Assembly (NCBI GenBank): GCA_003541875.1
Contig: DPLS01000340.1
Coordinates: forward strand, 510 to 8,493
Source: Bacteroidota bacterium
GTDB taxonomy: Bacteria > Bacteroidota > Ignavibacteria > UBA10030 > UBA6906
Direction: 5' to 3'
DNA length: 7,984 nucleotides
Position numbers and translations under genes: made by a program. This document shows, piece by piece, positions 1 to 7,202 of this stretch (the stretch's first letter is position 1; each line of letters opens with the position of its first letter). Below the pieces are notes generated by a model. It was not told where the DNA came from. It ran no database searches and saw only the letters and a list, made by a program, of their open reading frames with translations.

Positions 1-882
1 TCCCTTAATGGATATGTCAATGACAAATCATATCTTGGTGTTATCGTTGGTCGGTATGGGAACCGGATTGGAAAAGGGACATTCACTCTGGAGGGAAGAG
101 AGTACCACCTCACCATCAACGATGGTGAGAATCACTTGCATGGAGGGACGAATGGATTTCACAAGAGGTTGTGGAAAGCCGAGCCGATGCAGACGGACTC
201 GAGTCAATCCTTGAAACTGACTTTGTCGAGCGCGGATGGGGACGAGGGATATCCCGGCAACGTGACTGTACAGGTCGTCTATACACTGACAGACAATGAT
301 GAACTCGTGATTGACTACAAGGGTACGACGGATCAGACAACCATCCTCAACCCAACGCACCATTCGTATTTCAACTTGACCGGTTCACCAGCGAATACGA
401 TTCTTGACCATGTGTTGGAACTGGCCTCGGATTCACTCACTCCCGTTGACCAAGGATTGATAACGACCGGAGAGCTAACCAGCGTGGAGAATACACCCAT
501 GGATTTTCGCACGCCGACACGGATTGGTTCCCGAATCGATGACCACTACACTCAACTTGCGTATGGGAAAGGGTATGATCATAACTGGGTGATTCGAAAT
601 CATGACGGCACGATTCGGAAAGCGGTAGAGCTCTACGATCCAAGCAGCGGACGTCGCATGACTATGTTGACTGATCAGCCGGGCATACAGTTTTACTCCG
701 GCAACTTTCTTAATGGTACGACAAAAGGGAAAGGCGGCACTGCGTATCGGCATAGAACAGGTCTCTGTCTGGAGGCCCAGCACTATCCCGACTCGCCCAA
801 CAAACCTCAATTTCCAACTGTGGTCGTAAGGCCAGGGGTTCAGTACACACAAACAACCATCTATCAATTCTCAACCAAGTAA
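1..882 (+). CDS. galM: Aldose 1-epimerase (galactose mutarotase family), 5'-truncated by the window edge
   Basis: The protein interconverts alpha and beta anomers of free aldoses. In this cluster the substrate could be an imported pentose such as L-arabinose rather than galactose; that is inference. The frame is open from base 1, so the true start lies outside the window; 293 codons remain before TAA. Signature blocks appear in family order: GRYGNRI (fragment residues 17-23), NHLHGG (44-49), THHSYFNLTG (from 119), GYDHNWV (from 191) and CLEAQHYPDSPN (from 256). By comparison with the lactococcal and E. coli enzymes, the catalytic pair is His121 (in HHSYFN) and Glu258 (in LEAQ), with Arg18, His47 and Asp193 contacting the sugar. 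All are present, so the enzyme looks intact. GalM proteins are usually about 340-390 residues, so roughly 50-100 residues are missing. It ends 11-17 bases before the transporter gene, which fits co-transcription. Confidence 0.95.
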   Translation, partial: SLNGYVNDKSYLGVIVGRYGNRIGKGTFTLEGREYHLTINDGENHLHGGTNGFHKRLWKAEPMQTDSSQSLKLTLSSADGDEGYPGNVTVQVVYTLTDNDELVIDYKGTTDQTTILNPTHHSYFNLTGSPANTILDHVLELASDSLTPVDQGLITTGELTSVENTPMDFRTPTRIGSRIDDHYTQLAYGKGYDHNWVIRNHDGTIRKAVELYDPSSGRRMTMLTDQPGIQFYSGNFLNGTTKGKGGTAYRHRTGLCLEAQHYPDSPNKPQFPTVVVRPGVQYTQTTIYQFSTK

Positions 883-886
883 TAGC

Positions 887-891
887 GGGAG
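887..891 (+). promoter_or_regulatory. Shine-Dalgarno that helps decide the symporter start
   Basis: GGGAG lies 2 bases before the ATG at 894 but 8 bases before the in-frame ATG at 900. Normal spacing favours 900 as the real start, which would shorten the protein by two residues (Met-Cys). Confidence 0.5.
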
Positions 892-893
892 AA

Positions 894-2654
894 ATGTGTA
901 TGAGTACCCTGCAATCTCTTGACTGGATTGTGATCGCCTGTTACTTCGGGCTCATCCTAGGTATCGTCTGGTGGTCATCGAAGAAGCTCAAGAAGACATC
1001 CGATTCATACTTCCTCGCAGGACGGGAAATGGGGTGGTTTATCGTCGGGGCATCCATCTTTGCTTCAAATATCGGATCGGAGCATCTTGTTGGGCTTGCT
1101 GCTTCTGGGACGACCGATGGCGTTGCCCTCGCACATTATGAGTTGCACGCGTGGTGTTTGCTTGTCCTAGGGTGGATCATGGTGCCGTTCTACATGCGCT
1201 CCAAAGTCTTCACGATGCCGGAGTTTCTTGAGAAGCGGTTCTCTCCCGCGAATCGCACCTTTCTTTCCGTAATCTCGCTCGTTGCGTACGTCCTCACTAA
1301 AATTGCCGTTGGTATCTTTGCCGGAGGCGTCGTCTTTGCTGTGCTACTTCCTGAAATGAACATCATGGGAATGGACAGCTTCTGGATTGGTTCACTTCTT
1401 GTGGTTGTCATTACTGGGTTGTACACCATCATCGGAGGGATGGAAGCGGTCGCCTACACAGAGGCAATTCAGACCGTCATCCTCATTATTGGTTCCGCCC
1501 TTGTCACCGTGTTTGGCCTCCAGGCATTGGGCGGTTGGTCGGAACTCAGGGCAATTGTTCCCGCGGAGATGTTCAATCTGTGGAAACCACTTGTTCCATC
1601 TGGTCTGGAAGGCACTTGGTCGCCGGTCAAGACTTCCACTGAGATGGCCTGGTACTTCAACGACAACTACCCGTGGCTCGGCATGCTGTTCTGTGCACCC
1701 ATCATCGGGTTGTGGTATTGGTGTACTGACCAGTACATCGTGCAACGCACGCTCATTGCGCCAAACGAAACTCAGGCTCGTCGTGGCTCTATCGCCGCCG
1801 CGTTCTTCAAGCTCACGCCTGTATTCATCTTCATCATCCCGGGAATCATCTGCTACGCTCTTGCCGTGTCAGGAAAAATCCCCGCGCTACAACACGCAAT
1901 CCTCGATGCAAACGGCGTGGTTATCCGCGAGAATGCGCAGCAGGCCTTTCCGTTGATGGTCGCACATATTCTCCCGGTTGGCGTTCGCGGAATTGTTGTC
2001 GCGGGCTTGCTTGCCGCGTTGATGAGTTCGCTTGCCGGCGCTTTTAACGCGTGCGCGACGCTTTTCACGATCGACTTCTACGCCCGGCTCCGCCCGGGGA
2101 CATCACAGGAGCGATTGGTCTGGGTGGGACGTGTGGCAACTGCCGTTATGGTGCTGATCGGGATACTCTGGATTCCCGTCATCAGAGGAGGGAAAGGACT
2201 GTATGATTATCTCCAGGGGATGCAGGCGTATCTTGCACCACCCATCTTCGTCGTCTTCTTCTTCGGTGTGTTCTGGAAGAGGCTGAATGCGAAAGGGTGC
2301 ATGGCTGCCCTGATTGTCGGTTTCGCCATGGGAGTGTTCCGTCTCTTCATTGACACGCCTGTGAAGCTGGGGGCAGGCTTCCGCTATCCCGAAGGGACGT
2401 TCCTGTGGATCATGAATAATGTGTTCTTTCAATACTACAGCCTGCTCATCTTCATCGTATCCGCCGCTGTGATGATCGGGGTGAGTTACATGACTGAAGC
2501 TCCTGCTCTCGCGAAGATCAGCGGGCTTACGTATGGCACGGTAACAGAGGAACACAAGCAAGAATCGCGTGCGAGCTGGGACGCGAGGGATGTGGTCTCC
2601 TCCGCCCTCGTCCTGATGTTGATAGTGGCAGCGTATCTCTATTTTGTGGGATAA
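894..2654 (+). CDS. Sodium/solute symporter family (SGLT-type) Na+/sugar cotransporter
   Basis: This is an inner-membrane protein that takes up sugar with Na+; pentose, probably L-arabinose, is the likely substrate here from its neighbours. Its 586 residues (584 if it starts at 900) have alternating hydrophobic segments consistent with the roughly 14-helix SGLT fold, the first at about 9-28 and the last at about 568-586. SSS landmarks are FASNIGSEHLVG (56-67), GGMEAVAYTEAIQ (181-193), LWYWCTDQYIVQRTL (273-287), LMSSLAGAFNACATLFTIDFY (376-396; shared Ser378/Ser379 of the Na2 site) and GVFWKR (458-463). Relative to human SGLT1, the sugar-site residues Asn78, His83, Glu102, Tyr290, Lys321 and Gln457 correspond to Asn59, His64, Glu83, Tyr275, Lys306 and Gln441, with nearly identical spacing. 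This alignment is from memory. The position matching SGLT1 Thr287 is Gly272, which may affect specificity. The gene lies between galM and araB, 18 bases before the latter. Family assignment is firm; substrate is inferred. Confidence 0.93.
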   Translation: MCMSTLQSLDWIVIACYFGLILGIVWWSSKKLKKTSDSYFLAGREMGWFIVGASIFASNIGSEHLVGLAASGTTDGVALAHYELHAWCLLVLGWIMVPFYMRSKVFTMPEFLEKRFSPANRTFLSVISLVAYVLTKIAVGIFAGGVVFAVLLPEMNIMGMDSFWIGSLLVVVITGLYTIIGGMEAVAYTEAIQTVILIIGSALVTVFGLQALGGWSELRAIVPAEMFNLWKPLVPSGLEGTWSPVKTSTEMAWYFNDNYPWLGMLFCAPIIGLWYWCTDQYIVQRTLIAPNETQARRGSIAAAFFKLTPVFIFIIPGIICYALAVSGKIPALQHAILDANGVVIRENAQQAFPLMVAHILPVGVRGIVVAGLLAALMSSLAGAFNACATLFTIDFYARLRPGTSQERLVWVGRVATAVMVLIGILWIPVIRGGKGLYDYLQGMQAYLAPPIFVVFFFGVFWKRLNAKGCMAALIVGFAMGVFRLFIDTPVKLGAGFRYPEGTFLWIMNNVFFQYYSLLIFIVSAAVMIGVSYMTEAPALAKISGLTYGTVTEEHKQESRASWDARDVVSSALVLMLIVAAYLYFVG

Positions 2655-2672
2655 ACCAATTCCCAAAGTGCG

Positions 2673-4370
2673 ATGAGCAAATATGTCATAGGTTTGGATT
2701 TTGGAACGAGCTCTTGTCGCTCGCTCGTGGTTGATGTTGCGAATGGAAGCGAAGTGGCCAGCAGTGTGTTCCCATATCCTTCCGGCACCGACGGCGTAAT
2801 CGTTGATGTCGCCGATCCGAACCTGGCGCGACAGAACCCGGCAGACTACCTTGTGGGCATCGAAGTGACCGTCACAGATGCACTCAGGCAGGCGAGGGAA
2901 GTCAGACCGGATTTCACTCCTCAGGATGTCATCGGGATTGGAGTTGACACAACCGGAAGCAGTCCAATGCCTGTCGATGCAAATGGGCAGCCATTGTGCT
3001 TCGAGGAGGGGTTCAAGAACAATCCTGCCGCAATGGTGTGGTTATGGAAGGATCATACAAGCTATGCAGAAGCTGCTAAGATCACGGAGACAGCATCAGC
3101 GATACGTCCGCAGTACCTCTCCCGAATCGGAGGAACGTACTCTTCAGAATGGTGGTGGAGCAAGATCCTACACTGCAAGCATGTAGCGAAGGATGTGTTT
3201 GATGCATCGCATAGTTGGGTCGAAATCTGTGACTGGATTCCTGCCGTGCTGGTGGGAGAAGTGTCACCCCACCTGCTCAAGCGGAGCGTATGCGCAGCGG
3301 GGCACAAGGCACTGTACAGCGATTCGTGGCGGGGTCTCCCCGATGTGGAATTTCTGGAAGCACTGTCGCCGGGTTTGGGATCGTTACGAGCACGACTGTA
3401 CGATCATACATTTACAACCGAAAACTCTGTCGGTCACTTATCCAATGCATGGGCAGAGAAACTGGGGTTGCCTGCTTCGGTCGTCGTTGCGGTGGGGGCA
3501 TTCGATGCTCACATGGGGGCCGTCGGTGCCGGAATTAAGCCCGGGACTCTGGTCAAAATTATTGGCACAAGCACATGCGACATCATGATTCATCCTCACA
3601 CGCAATCGCTGAACGACATTCCCGGTGTGTGCGGGATAGTCGATGGGTCAGTGGTGAATGGCTTTTTCGGGATTGAAGCAGGACAATCCGGCGTTGGCGA
3701 CATCTTTCTCTGGTTCATCAACAATCTTGTGCCGGAGAAGTATGGAGTGACGCCTGACGAGAAATTCCGCGATCTTGAATCGGCTGCGGTGGGGCTGAGA
3801 CCGGGCGAAAGCGGATTGCTCGCGCTCGACTGGAACAATGGCAATCGCACAGTGCTGGTTGACGTCCGCCTCTCCGGATTGATACTTGGACAGACGCTTC
3901 AGACTAAACCTCACGAGATATATCGTGCGTTGATCGAGGCAACAGGTTTCGGTGCCCTCGCGATCATTGACCGAATCGAAGAGTACGGTGTGCCGGTGAA
4001 AGAAGTGGTCAACTGCGGTGGTCTGGCAATCAAGAGCACGCTGCTGATGCAAATCTATGCGGATATCACTGGCCGACCGATGAAAGTTTCGCGTAGCGAG
4101 CAGACGCCTGCCTTGGGTGCCGGCATCTTCGCAGCAGTGGCCGCCGGCAAACACGTGGGCGGATACGACTCTGTTGCTGAAGCCCAGAAGGCTATGACGG
4201 GAACCGGCACGGCGTATATGCCGAAAGAAAGGAATCACCTTGCCTACAAGGAACTGTACAGACTCTACCGGCAGTTGCACGATGGATTCGGGACTCGGCA
4301 ATGGAACGGAACAATGCATAACGTCATGAAAGATCTCCTGACAATCAGAGATCAAGTACGAAGAGGTTAA
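2673..4370 (+). CDS. araB: L-ribulokinase
   Basis: A cytoplasmic FGGY-family kinase that phosphorylates L-ribulose with ATP to L-ribulose 5-phosphate, the second step of L-arabinose catabolism. At 565 residues it is almost exactly the length of E. coli AraB (566). Visible motifs are the N-terminal phosphate-binding loop GLDFGTSSCRS (7-17), GVDTTGSSP with Asp92 (from about 90), WLWKDHTSYAEA, GGTYSSEWWWSKILH, SWVEICDWIPA, GHKALYSDSWRGLP, GAFDAHMGAVGAG with the likely catalytic base Asp278, IIGTSTCDIMI, and the C-terminal ATPase-domain stretches NCGGLAIKS and ALGAGIFAA. The WKDHT, SSEW and CDW blocks match AraB rather than xylulo-, glycero- or fuculokinases. The chosen ATG is the start that puts the phosphate loop at residue 7. 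Only a weak purine run (AAAG) precedes it, so translation may depend on coupling to the symporter gene 18 bases upstream. No sign of damage. Confidence 0.96.
   Translation: MSKYVIGLDFGTSSCRSLVVDVANGSEVASSVFPYPSGTDGVIVDVADPNLARQNPADYLVGIEVTVTDALRQAREVRPDFTPQDVIGIGVDTTGSSPMPVDANGQPLCFEEGFKNNPAAMVWLWKDHTSYAEAAKITETASAIRPQYLSRIGGTYSSEWWWSKILHCKHVAKDVFDASHSWVEICDWIPAVLVGEVSPHLLKRSVCAAGHKALYSDSWRGLPDVEFLEALSPGLGSLRARLYDHTFTTENSVGHLSNAWAEKLGLPASVVVAVGAFDAHMGAVGAGIKPGTLVKIIGTSTCDIMIHPHTQSLNDIPGVCGIVDGSVVNGFFGIEAGQSGVGDIFLWFINNLVPEKYGVTPDEKFRDLESAAVGLRPGESGLLALDWNNGNRTVLVDVRLSGLILGQTLQTKPHEIYRALIEATGFGALAIIDRIEEYGVPVKEVVNCGGLAIKSTLLMQIYADITGRPMKVSRSEQTPALGAGIFAAVAAGKHVGGYDSVAEAQKAMTGTGTAYMPKERNHLAYKELYRLYRQLHDGFGTRQWNGTMHNVMKDLLTIRDQVRRG
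4363..4366 (+). promoter_or_regulatory. Ribosome binding site of araD inside the end of araB
   Basis: GAGG sits 6 bases before the ATG at 4373 and lies within the last codons of araB. Termination on araB would bring ribosomes to this site, so the two genes are probably translationally coupled. Confidence 0.6.
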
Positions 4371-4372
4371 CA

Positions 4373-5071
4373 ATGCTTGAGAAATTGAAGAAGGAAGTTT
4401 GGGAAGCGAATCGCGCTCTGTTTCACTCTGGCCTGATTACGCTCACCTGGGGGAATGTCAGCGGCATCAGCCATGCTGACGGATTATTCGTTATCAAGCC
4501 AAGTGGGGTGGAATACGCAGAGATGTCGCCCGATGATATGGTGGTCGTTGATTTGAATGGCAACGTTGTCGAGGGCAAAAATCGTCCGTCATCAGACACG
4601 GCGACACATTTGGAGCTGTATAAGGCATTCCGAGGTATTGGTGGCATCGCTCATACTCACAGCACGTACGCGGTAGCATTTGCCCAGGCGCTGAAGGAGA
4701 TTCCGTGCCTTGGAACAACACATGCCGACCATTTCTTCGGAGCGGTTCCCGTAACGAGGCTGCTTACCGAGCAAGAAGTTGATAATGCCTACGAGCGAAA
4801 TACGGGAATGGTGATTCTTGAAAGATTCAAGCAGGTGGATCCACTTACTATGCCCGCTGTCCTGATTGCAGCGCACGCTCCCTTCTGCTGGGGGAACAGT
4901 GCGAGCGATGCCGTGAAGAACGCCGTAGCACTTGAGGCTGTGGCAAAGATGGCGTTCGATACGCTCCAGCTCGCTCCGGATATAGGAGAATTGCCCCGTC
5001 ATGTGTTGCAGAAACACTATGAACGGAAACATGGCGTCAATGCCTACTACGGTCAGAACAAGGAACAATGA
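4373..5071 (+). CDS. araD: L-ribulose-5-phosphate 4-epimerase
   Basis: A Zn-dependent class II aldolase-family enzyme that converts L-ribulose 5-phosphate to D-xylulose 5-phosphate by retro-aldol cleavage and re-closure, delivering carbon to the pentose phosphate pathway. Its 232 residues match the family (E. coli AraD 231). Zn ligands by analogy are His94, His96 (HTHS) and His168 (HAPFCWG). Asp75 (SSDTATH), Asp119 (THADHFFG), Glu141 and a C-terminal Tyr225/Tyr226 (NAYYGQ) match the E. coli residues Asp76, Asp120, Glu142 and Tyr229. The opening LTWGNVS (24-30) and IKPSGVEY (41-48) are typical. L-fuculose-phosphate aldolase is the main alternative in this fold, but LTWGNVS, the Asp of THADHFFG and the terminal KHGVNAYYGQ block point to the 4-epimerase. 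The gene starts 2 bases after araB stops and ends 7 bases before the likely start of the isomerase gene. Confidence 0.96.
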   Translation: MLEKLKKEVWEANRALFHSGLITLTWGNVSGISHADGLFVIKPSGVEYAEMSPDDMVVVDLNGNVVEGKNRPSSDTATHLELYKAFRGIGGIAHTHSTYAVAFAQALKEIPCLGTTHADHFFGAVPVTRLLTEQEVDNAYERNTGMVILERFKQVDPLTMPAVLIAAHAPFCWGNSASDAVKNAVALEAVAKMAFDTLQLAPDIGELPRHVLQKHYERKHGVNAYYGQNKEQ

Positions 5072-5073
5072 GG
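5070..5073 (+). promoter_or_regulatory. Ribosome binding site that sets the isomerase start
   Basis: GAGG overlaps the araD stop codon and lies 5 bases before the ATG at 5079. It supports 5079 over an upstream in-frame start at 5001, which would overlap araD by 71 bases and add 26 residues unlike the family N-terminus. Confidence 0.6.
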
Positions 5074-5078
5074 CTGAG

Positions 5079-6563
5079 ATGAAGAACGTGCCCGACATTC
5101 ACATGGGGGTGATTGCGGTGAGCCGCGATTGTTTCCCCATCGAACTCTCCCGCAAACGCAGGCAGAACGTCGTTGCCGCGTGCAAACAGAAGAACATCCC
5201 CGTTATCGAAATCGACACGATTGTTGAGAACGAGAATGACGTCCTTCGTGCGCTCGAGGAGATCAAAGAGAAGGGCGTCAATGCCCTTGCAGTGTATCTG
5301 GGGAACTTTGGCCCGGAAGGGCCGCTCTCGCTTCTGGCGCAGAAGTTCAACGGTCCGGTCATGTTGGTTGCAGCAGCGGAAGATACAGGAAAGGACTTGA
5401 TCAACGGGCGTGGTGACGCATACTGCGGACTTCTGAGTGCGACCTATAACATCGGACTGCGCCGTCTCAATCCGTACATTCCCGAATATCCTGTCGGCGA
5501 TGCTCAGGGTGTGGCCGATATGCTGGCAGAATTTCGTATCATCTCACGGATTGTTGTCGGGGTGAAGAAGTTGAAGATCTTTTCCTTCGGTCCACGTCCG
5601 TTTGATTTTCTCACCTGTCATGCGCCAATCCAGCCGCTGTTCGACATGGGGATCGAGATCATGGAGAACAGCGAACTCGATCTTTACGATATCGTCCAGA
5701 AGGAGAAGGATAATCCCGAGATCAAGCGCATTGCAAAAGACATGGCTGCGGAACTCGGGAAGGGCAACACCTATCCGGACCTGATCGAAAAGCTGGCGCA
5801 ATACGAACTCGCTCTGGAGAAATTCATGGATGCGCAACTCGGCGCGTCGCAGTTTGGTGCGTTTGCGAACAAATGCTGGCCGGCGTTTGAAAAGTACTTT
5901 GGTCATGTCCCGTGCTACCTGAACTCCCGGCTGGCTGCGAGAGGTGTTCCCGTTGCGTGTGAAGCGGACATCTACGGCGCATTGAGTGAGTACATGGCTG
6001 TGTGCGCTACTGAGGCTCAGCCGGCGATTCTGGATATCAACAATTCTGTCCCGAAGGATATGTACGAAGAGGTCAAGCAGGAGATCGGGGATTATACACT
6101 CCAGGATTTGTGGATGGGATTTCATTGCGGCAATACCTCCACCGGGTGTCTTGTGCAACCCGTGATGCAATACCAATTGATCATGCATAGACTGATGGAG
6201 CCAGGACAAGAGCCGGAGATCACCCGAGGGACCATCGAAGGCCAGATCAAGGCAGGACCCGTTTCAGTGTTCCGGATTCAATCGACGCCGGATGCGAAGA
6301 TGCAAGCCTATGTTGCTCATGGCGAGGTACTGAATGTCAACCCACAATCATTCGGATGCATCGGCGTCTTTGCCGTGCATGAGATGGGACGGTTCTATCG
6401 GCACGTCTTGCTCGAGAAGCGATTCCCGCACCATACGGCAATTGCGTTCAAGCATGTGGGCAAGTATCTGTTTGCTGCAACGAGGATGCTTGGTGTTCAC
6501 GATGTGTATTTCAATCAACCCAAAGGAATGCTGTATCCGTCGGAAAATCCATTCCGGGGGTGA
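5079..6563 (+). CDS. L-fucose/L-arabinose isomerase superfamily protein, probable non-classical L-arabinose isomerase
   Basis: The predicted reaction is aldose-ketose isomerisation; next to araB and araD the expected conversion is L-arabinose to L-ribulose (inference). From ATG 5079 the protein has 494 residues, shorter than E. coli FucI (about 591) and close to AraA (about 500). The sequence follows the 'L-fucose isomerase-like' pattern rather than classical AraA: MGVIAVSRDCFPIELS near the N-terminus, NFGPEGPLSLLAQKF, NGRGDAYCG (109-117), KIFSFGPRPFDF, NKCWPAFEKYFGHVPCYLNS, VACEADIYGALSEY, ILDINNSVPKDMYEEV, FHCGNTSTGC, RFPHHTAIAFKH. Candidate metal and catalytic residues are Glu295 (CEAD), Asp319 (LDIN), His349 (FHCGN) and His451/His452 (FPHH); Glu and Asp correspond to the FucI Mn ligands, and the His pair resembles the AraA HH. 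Other isomerisations (L-fucose, D-arabinose) cannot be excluded from sequence. Fold assignment is firm, substrate moderate. Starting at 5001 instead is possible but less likely. Confidence 0.88.
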   Translation: MKNVPDIHMGVIAVSRDCFPIELSRKRRQNVVAACKQKNIPVIEIDTIVENENDVLRALEEIKEKGVNALAVYLGNFGPEGPLSLLAQKFNGPVMLVAAAEDTGKDLINGRGDAYCGLLSATYNIGLRRLNPYIPEYPVGDAQGVADMLAEFRIISRIVVGVKKLKIFSFGPRPFDFLTCHAPIQPLFDMGIEIMENSELDLYDIVQKEKDNPEIKRIAKDMAAELGKGNTYPDLIEKLAQYELALEKFMDAQLGASQFGAFANKCWPAFEKYFGHVPCYLNSRLAARGVPVACEADIYGALSEYMAVCATEAQPAILDINNSVPKDMYEEVKQEIGDYTLQDLWMGFHCGNTSTGCLVQPVMQYQLIMHRLMEPGQEPEITRGTIEGQIKAGPVSVFRIQSTPDAKMQAYVAHGEVLNVNPQSFGCIGVFAVHEMGRFYRHVLLEKRFPHHTAIAFKHVGKYLFAATRMLGVHDVYFNQPKGMLYPSENPFRG

Positions 6564-7144
6564 GAGTGATAGAAGTGCCGTCACACATACGGGGACTGAT
6601 ATTCGATTGCGACGGCACGCTGGTCGATTCGATGCCCCTGCACATGAAGGCATGGGAACACGCAATCGTGAAGGCGAGAGCTGTGTGGAACTACGACTTC
6701 TTCTTTTCCAAGAAAGGGATGGAGGAGAGGGAGATCGTTGACCTCTATAATAGGGAGTTCTCGATGACTCTGGATCGGGTTGCCACGGTCCATGCGAAGC
6801 ATATGTTTTTCAGGGAACATCCTTCAGAGTTCAAACCCATCAAGAATGTGGTCGACGTCGTCTGGCGATACAAAGACAATCTCCCGATGGCTGTTGCATC
6901 CGGTAGCACGCGACAGAACGTGCTTATGGAGCTGGAGACGATCGGCATCAAACACCTATTCAGCACCATTCTCACAGCGGATGATGATATTAAGCCGAAG
7001 CCGGCCCCTGATATCTTCCTCGAAGCAGCAAGACGCATCAAGGTCGCGCCCCATCTTTGTCAGGTATTCGAAGATGGCGAACTTGGGCTGGACGCGGCCC
7101 GTCGTGCCGGAATGCTTTCAACGGACGTGAGAGGTGTTGACTGA
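6560..7144 (+). CDS. HAD-superfamily sugar phosphatase / beta-phosphoglucomutase-like (YqaB type)
   Basis: A small cytoplasmic hydrolase likely to act on a sugar phosphate. The 194-residue protein has all HAD motifs: motif I DCDGTLVDS with nucleophile Asp16 and acid/base Asp18, motif II VASGSTRQN, motif III Lys in IKPKPAPDIF, and motif IV FEDGELGLDAARRAGM. A helical cap lies at about 24-75 between motif I and the core (class C1). The C-terminal third closely resembles E. coli YqaB (fructose-1-phosphatase) in KPAPD-F, VFED, AARRAGM and DVR. The start is uncertain: in-frame GTG codons occur at 6560 (GTGA overlap with the isomerase stop), 6566 (5 bases after GGGGG) and 6575 (puts the nucleophile at residue 11, as in YqaB). 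Its place between araD-isomerase and xylB suggests removal of accumulated pentose phosphates or another phosphorylated by-product; this is inference. Beta-phosphoglucomutase activity is the main alternative. Confidence 0.9.
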   Translation: MRVIEVPSHIRGLIFDCDGTLVDSMPLHMKAWEHAIVKARAVWNYDFFFSKKGMEEREIVDLYNREFSMTLDRVATVHAKHMFFREHPSEFKPIKNVVDVVWRYKDNLPMAVASGSTRQNVLMELETIGIKHLFSTILTADDDIKPKPAPDIFLEAARRIKVAPHLCQVFEDGELGLDAARRAGMLSTDVRGVD

Positions 7145-7202
7145 TATTTGTGTTCAGTGTTTATTGACAAATGACTTCGCTGAATTTCCATAAGGCCGAA
7201 TA
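7145..7202 (+). promoter_or_regulatory. Intergenic region with inverted repeat and possible promoter before xylB
   Basis: This 58-base, AT-richer gap is the only real intergenic space in the window. It contains ATTTGT (7146-7151) and its exact reverse complement ACAAAT (7167-7172), separated by 15 bases, and a perfect TTGACA (7164-7169) that could be a -35 box. No good -10 lies 16-18 bases downstream (nearest TCCATA, 7187-7192), and a start there would leave almost no leader. It may be a regulator site or promoter for xylB; confidence is low because both elements are short and AT-rich. Confidence 0.3.
7192..7195 (+). promoter_or_regulatory. Ribosome binding site of xylB
   Basis: AAGG lies 7 bases before the ATG at 7203, a normal spacing, and supports that start codon. 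Confidence 0.5.

Noticed and set aside
1387..1956. 189-codon + strand frame inside the symporter gene
   Set aside because: Ser/Arg-rich product in an alternate frame of an obvious membrane protein gene; no start signal or motif.
2103..2666. 187-codon open frame on the minus strand opposite the symporter gene
   Set aside because: It is antisense to a clear SSS transporter, is rich in His, Pro, Glu and Asp without recognisable motifs, and is best explained as a shadow of the coding frame.
3648..4373. 241-codon open frame on the minus strand opposite araB
   Set aside because: It lies wholly antisense to intact AraB motifs and has no recognisable domain.
5544..6209. 221-codon open frame on the minus strand opposite the isomerase gene
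   Set aside because: It is antisense to conserved catalytic regions of the isomerase, and its product shows no family features.
4373..6563. Reading the isomerase, kinase and class II aldolase set as a fucose (fucI-fucK-fucA) operon
   Set aside because: The kinase has AraB-specific blocks (WKDHT, SSEW, CDW) and the aldolase-fold protein has the AraD Asp, Glu and Tyr residues, so the arabinose route fits better.
6334..6741. 135-codon + strand frame spanning the isomerase/HAD junction
   Set aside because: It overlaps two convincing genes in another frame and resembles no protein; it is a coding shadow.
7143..7150. GATATTTG as a Bacteroidota-type -7 box (TAnnTTTG)
   Set aside because: It misses the first T of the consensus, and no suitable TTG element is seen about 20 bases upstream, so it is not reported as a promoter.
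7153..7184. Possible stem TTCAGTG (7153-7159) with CGCTGAA (7178-7184) as a terminator after the HAD gene
   Set aside because: The stem is short, includes a G-U pair and an 18-base loop, and only TTT follows, so it does not make a convincing intrinsic terminator.
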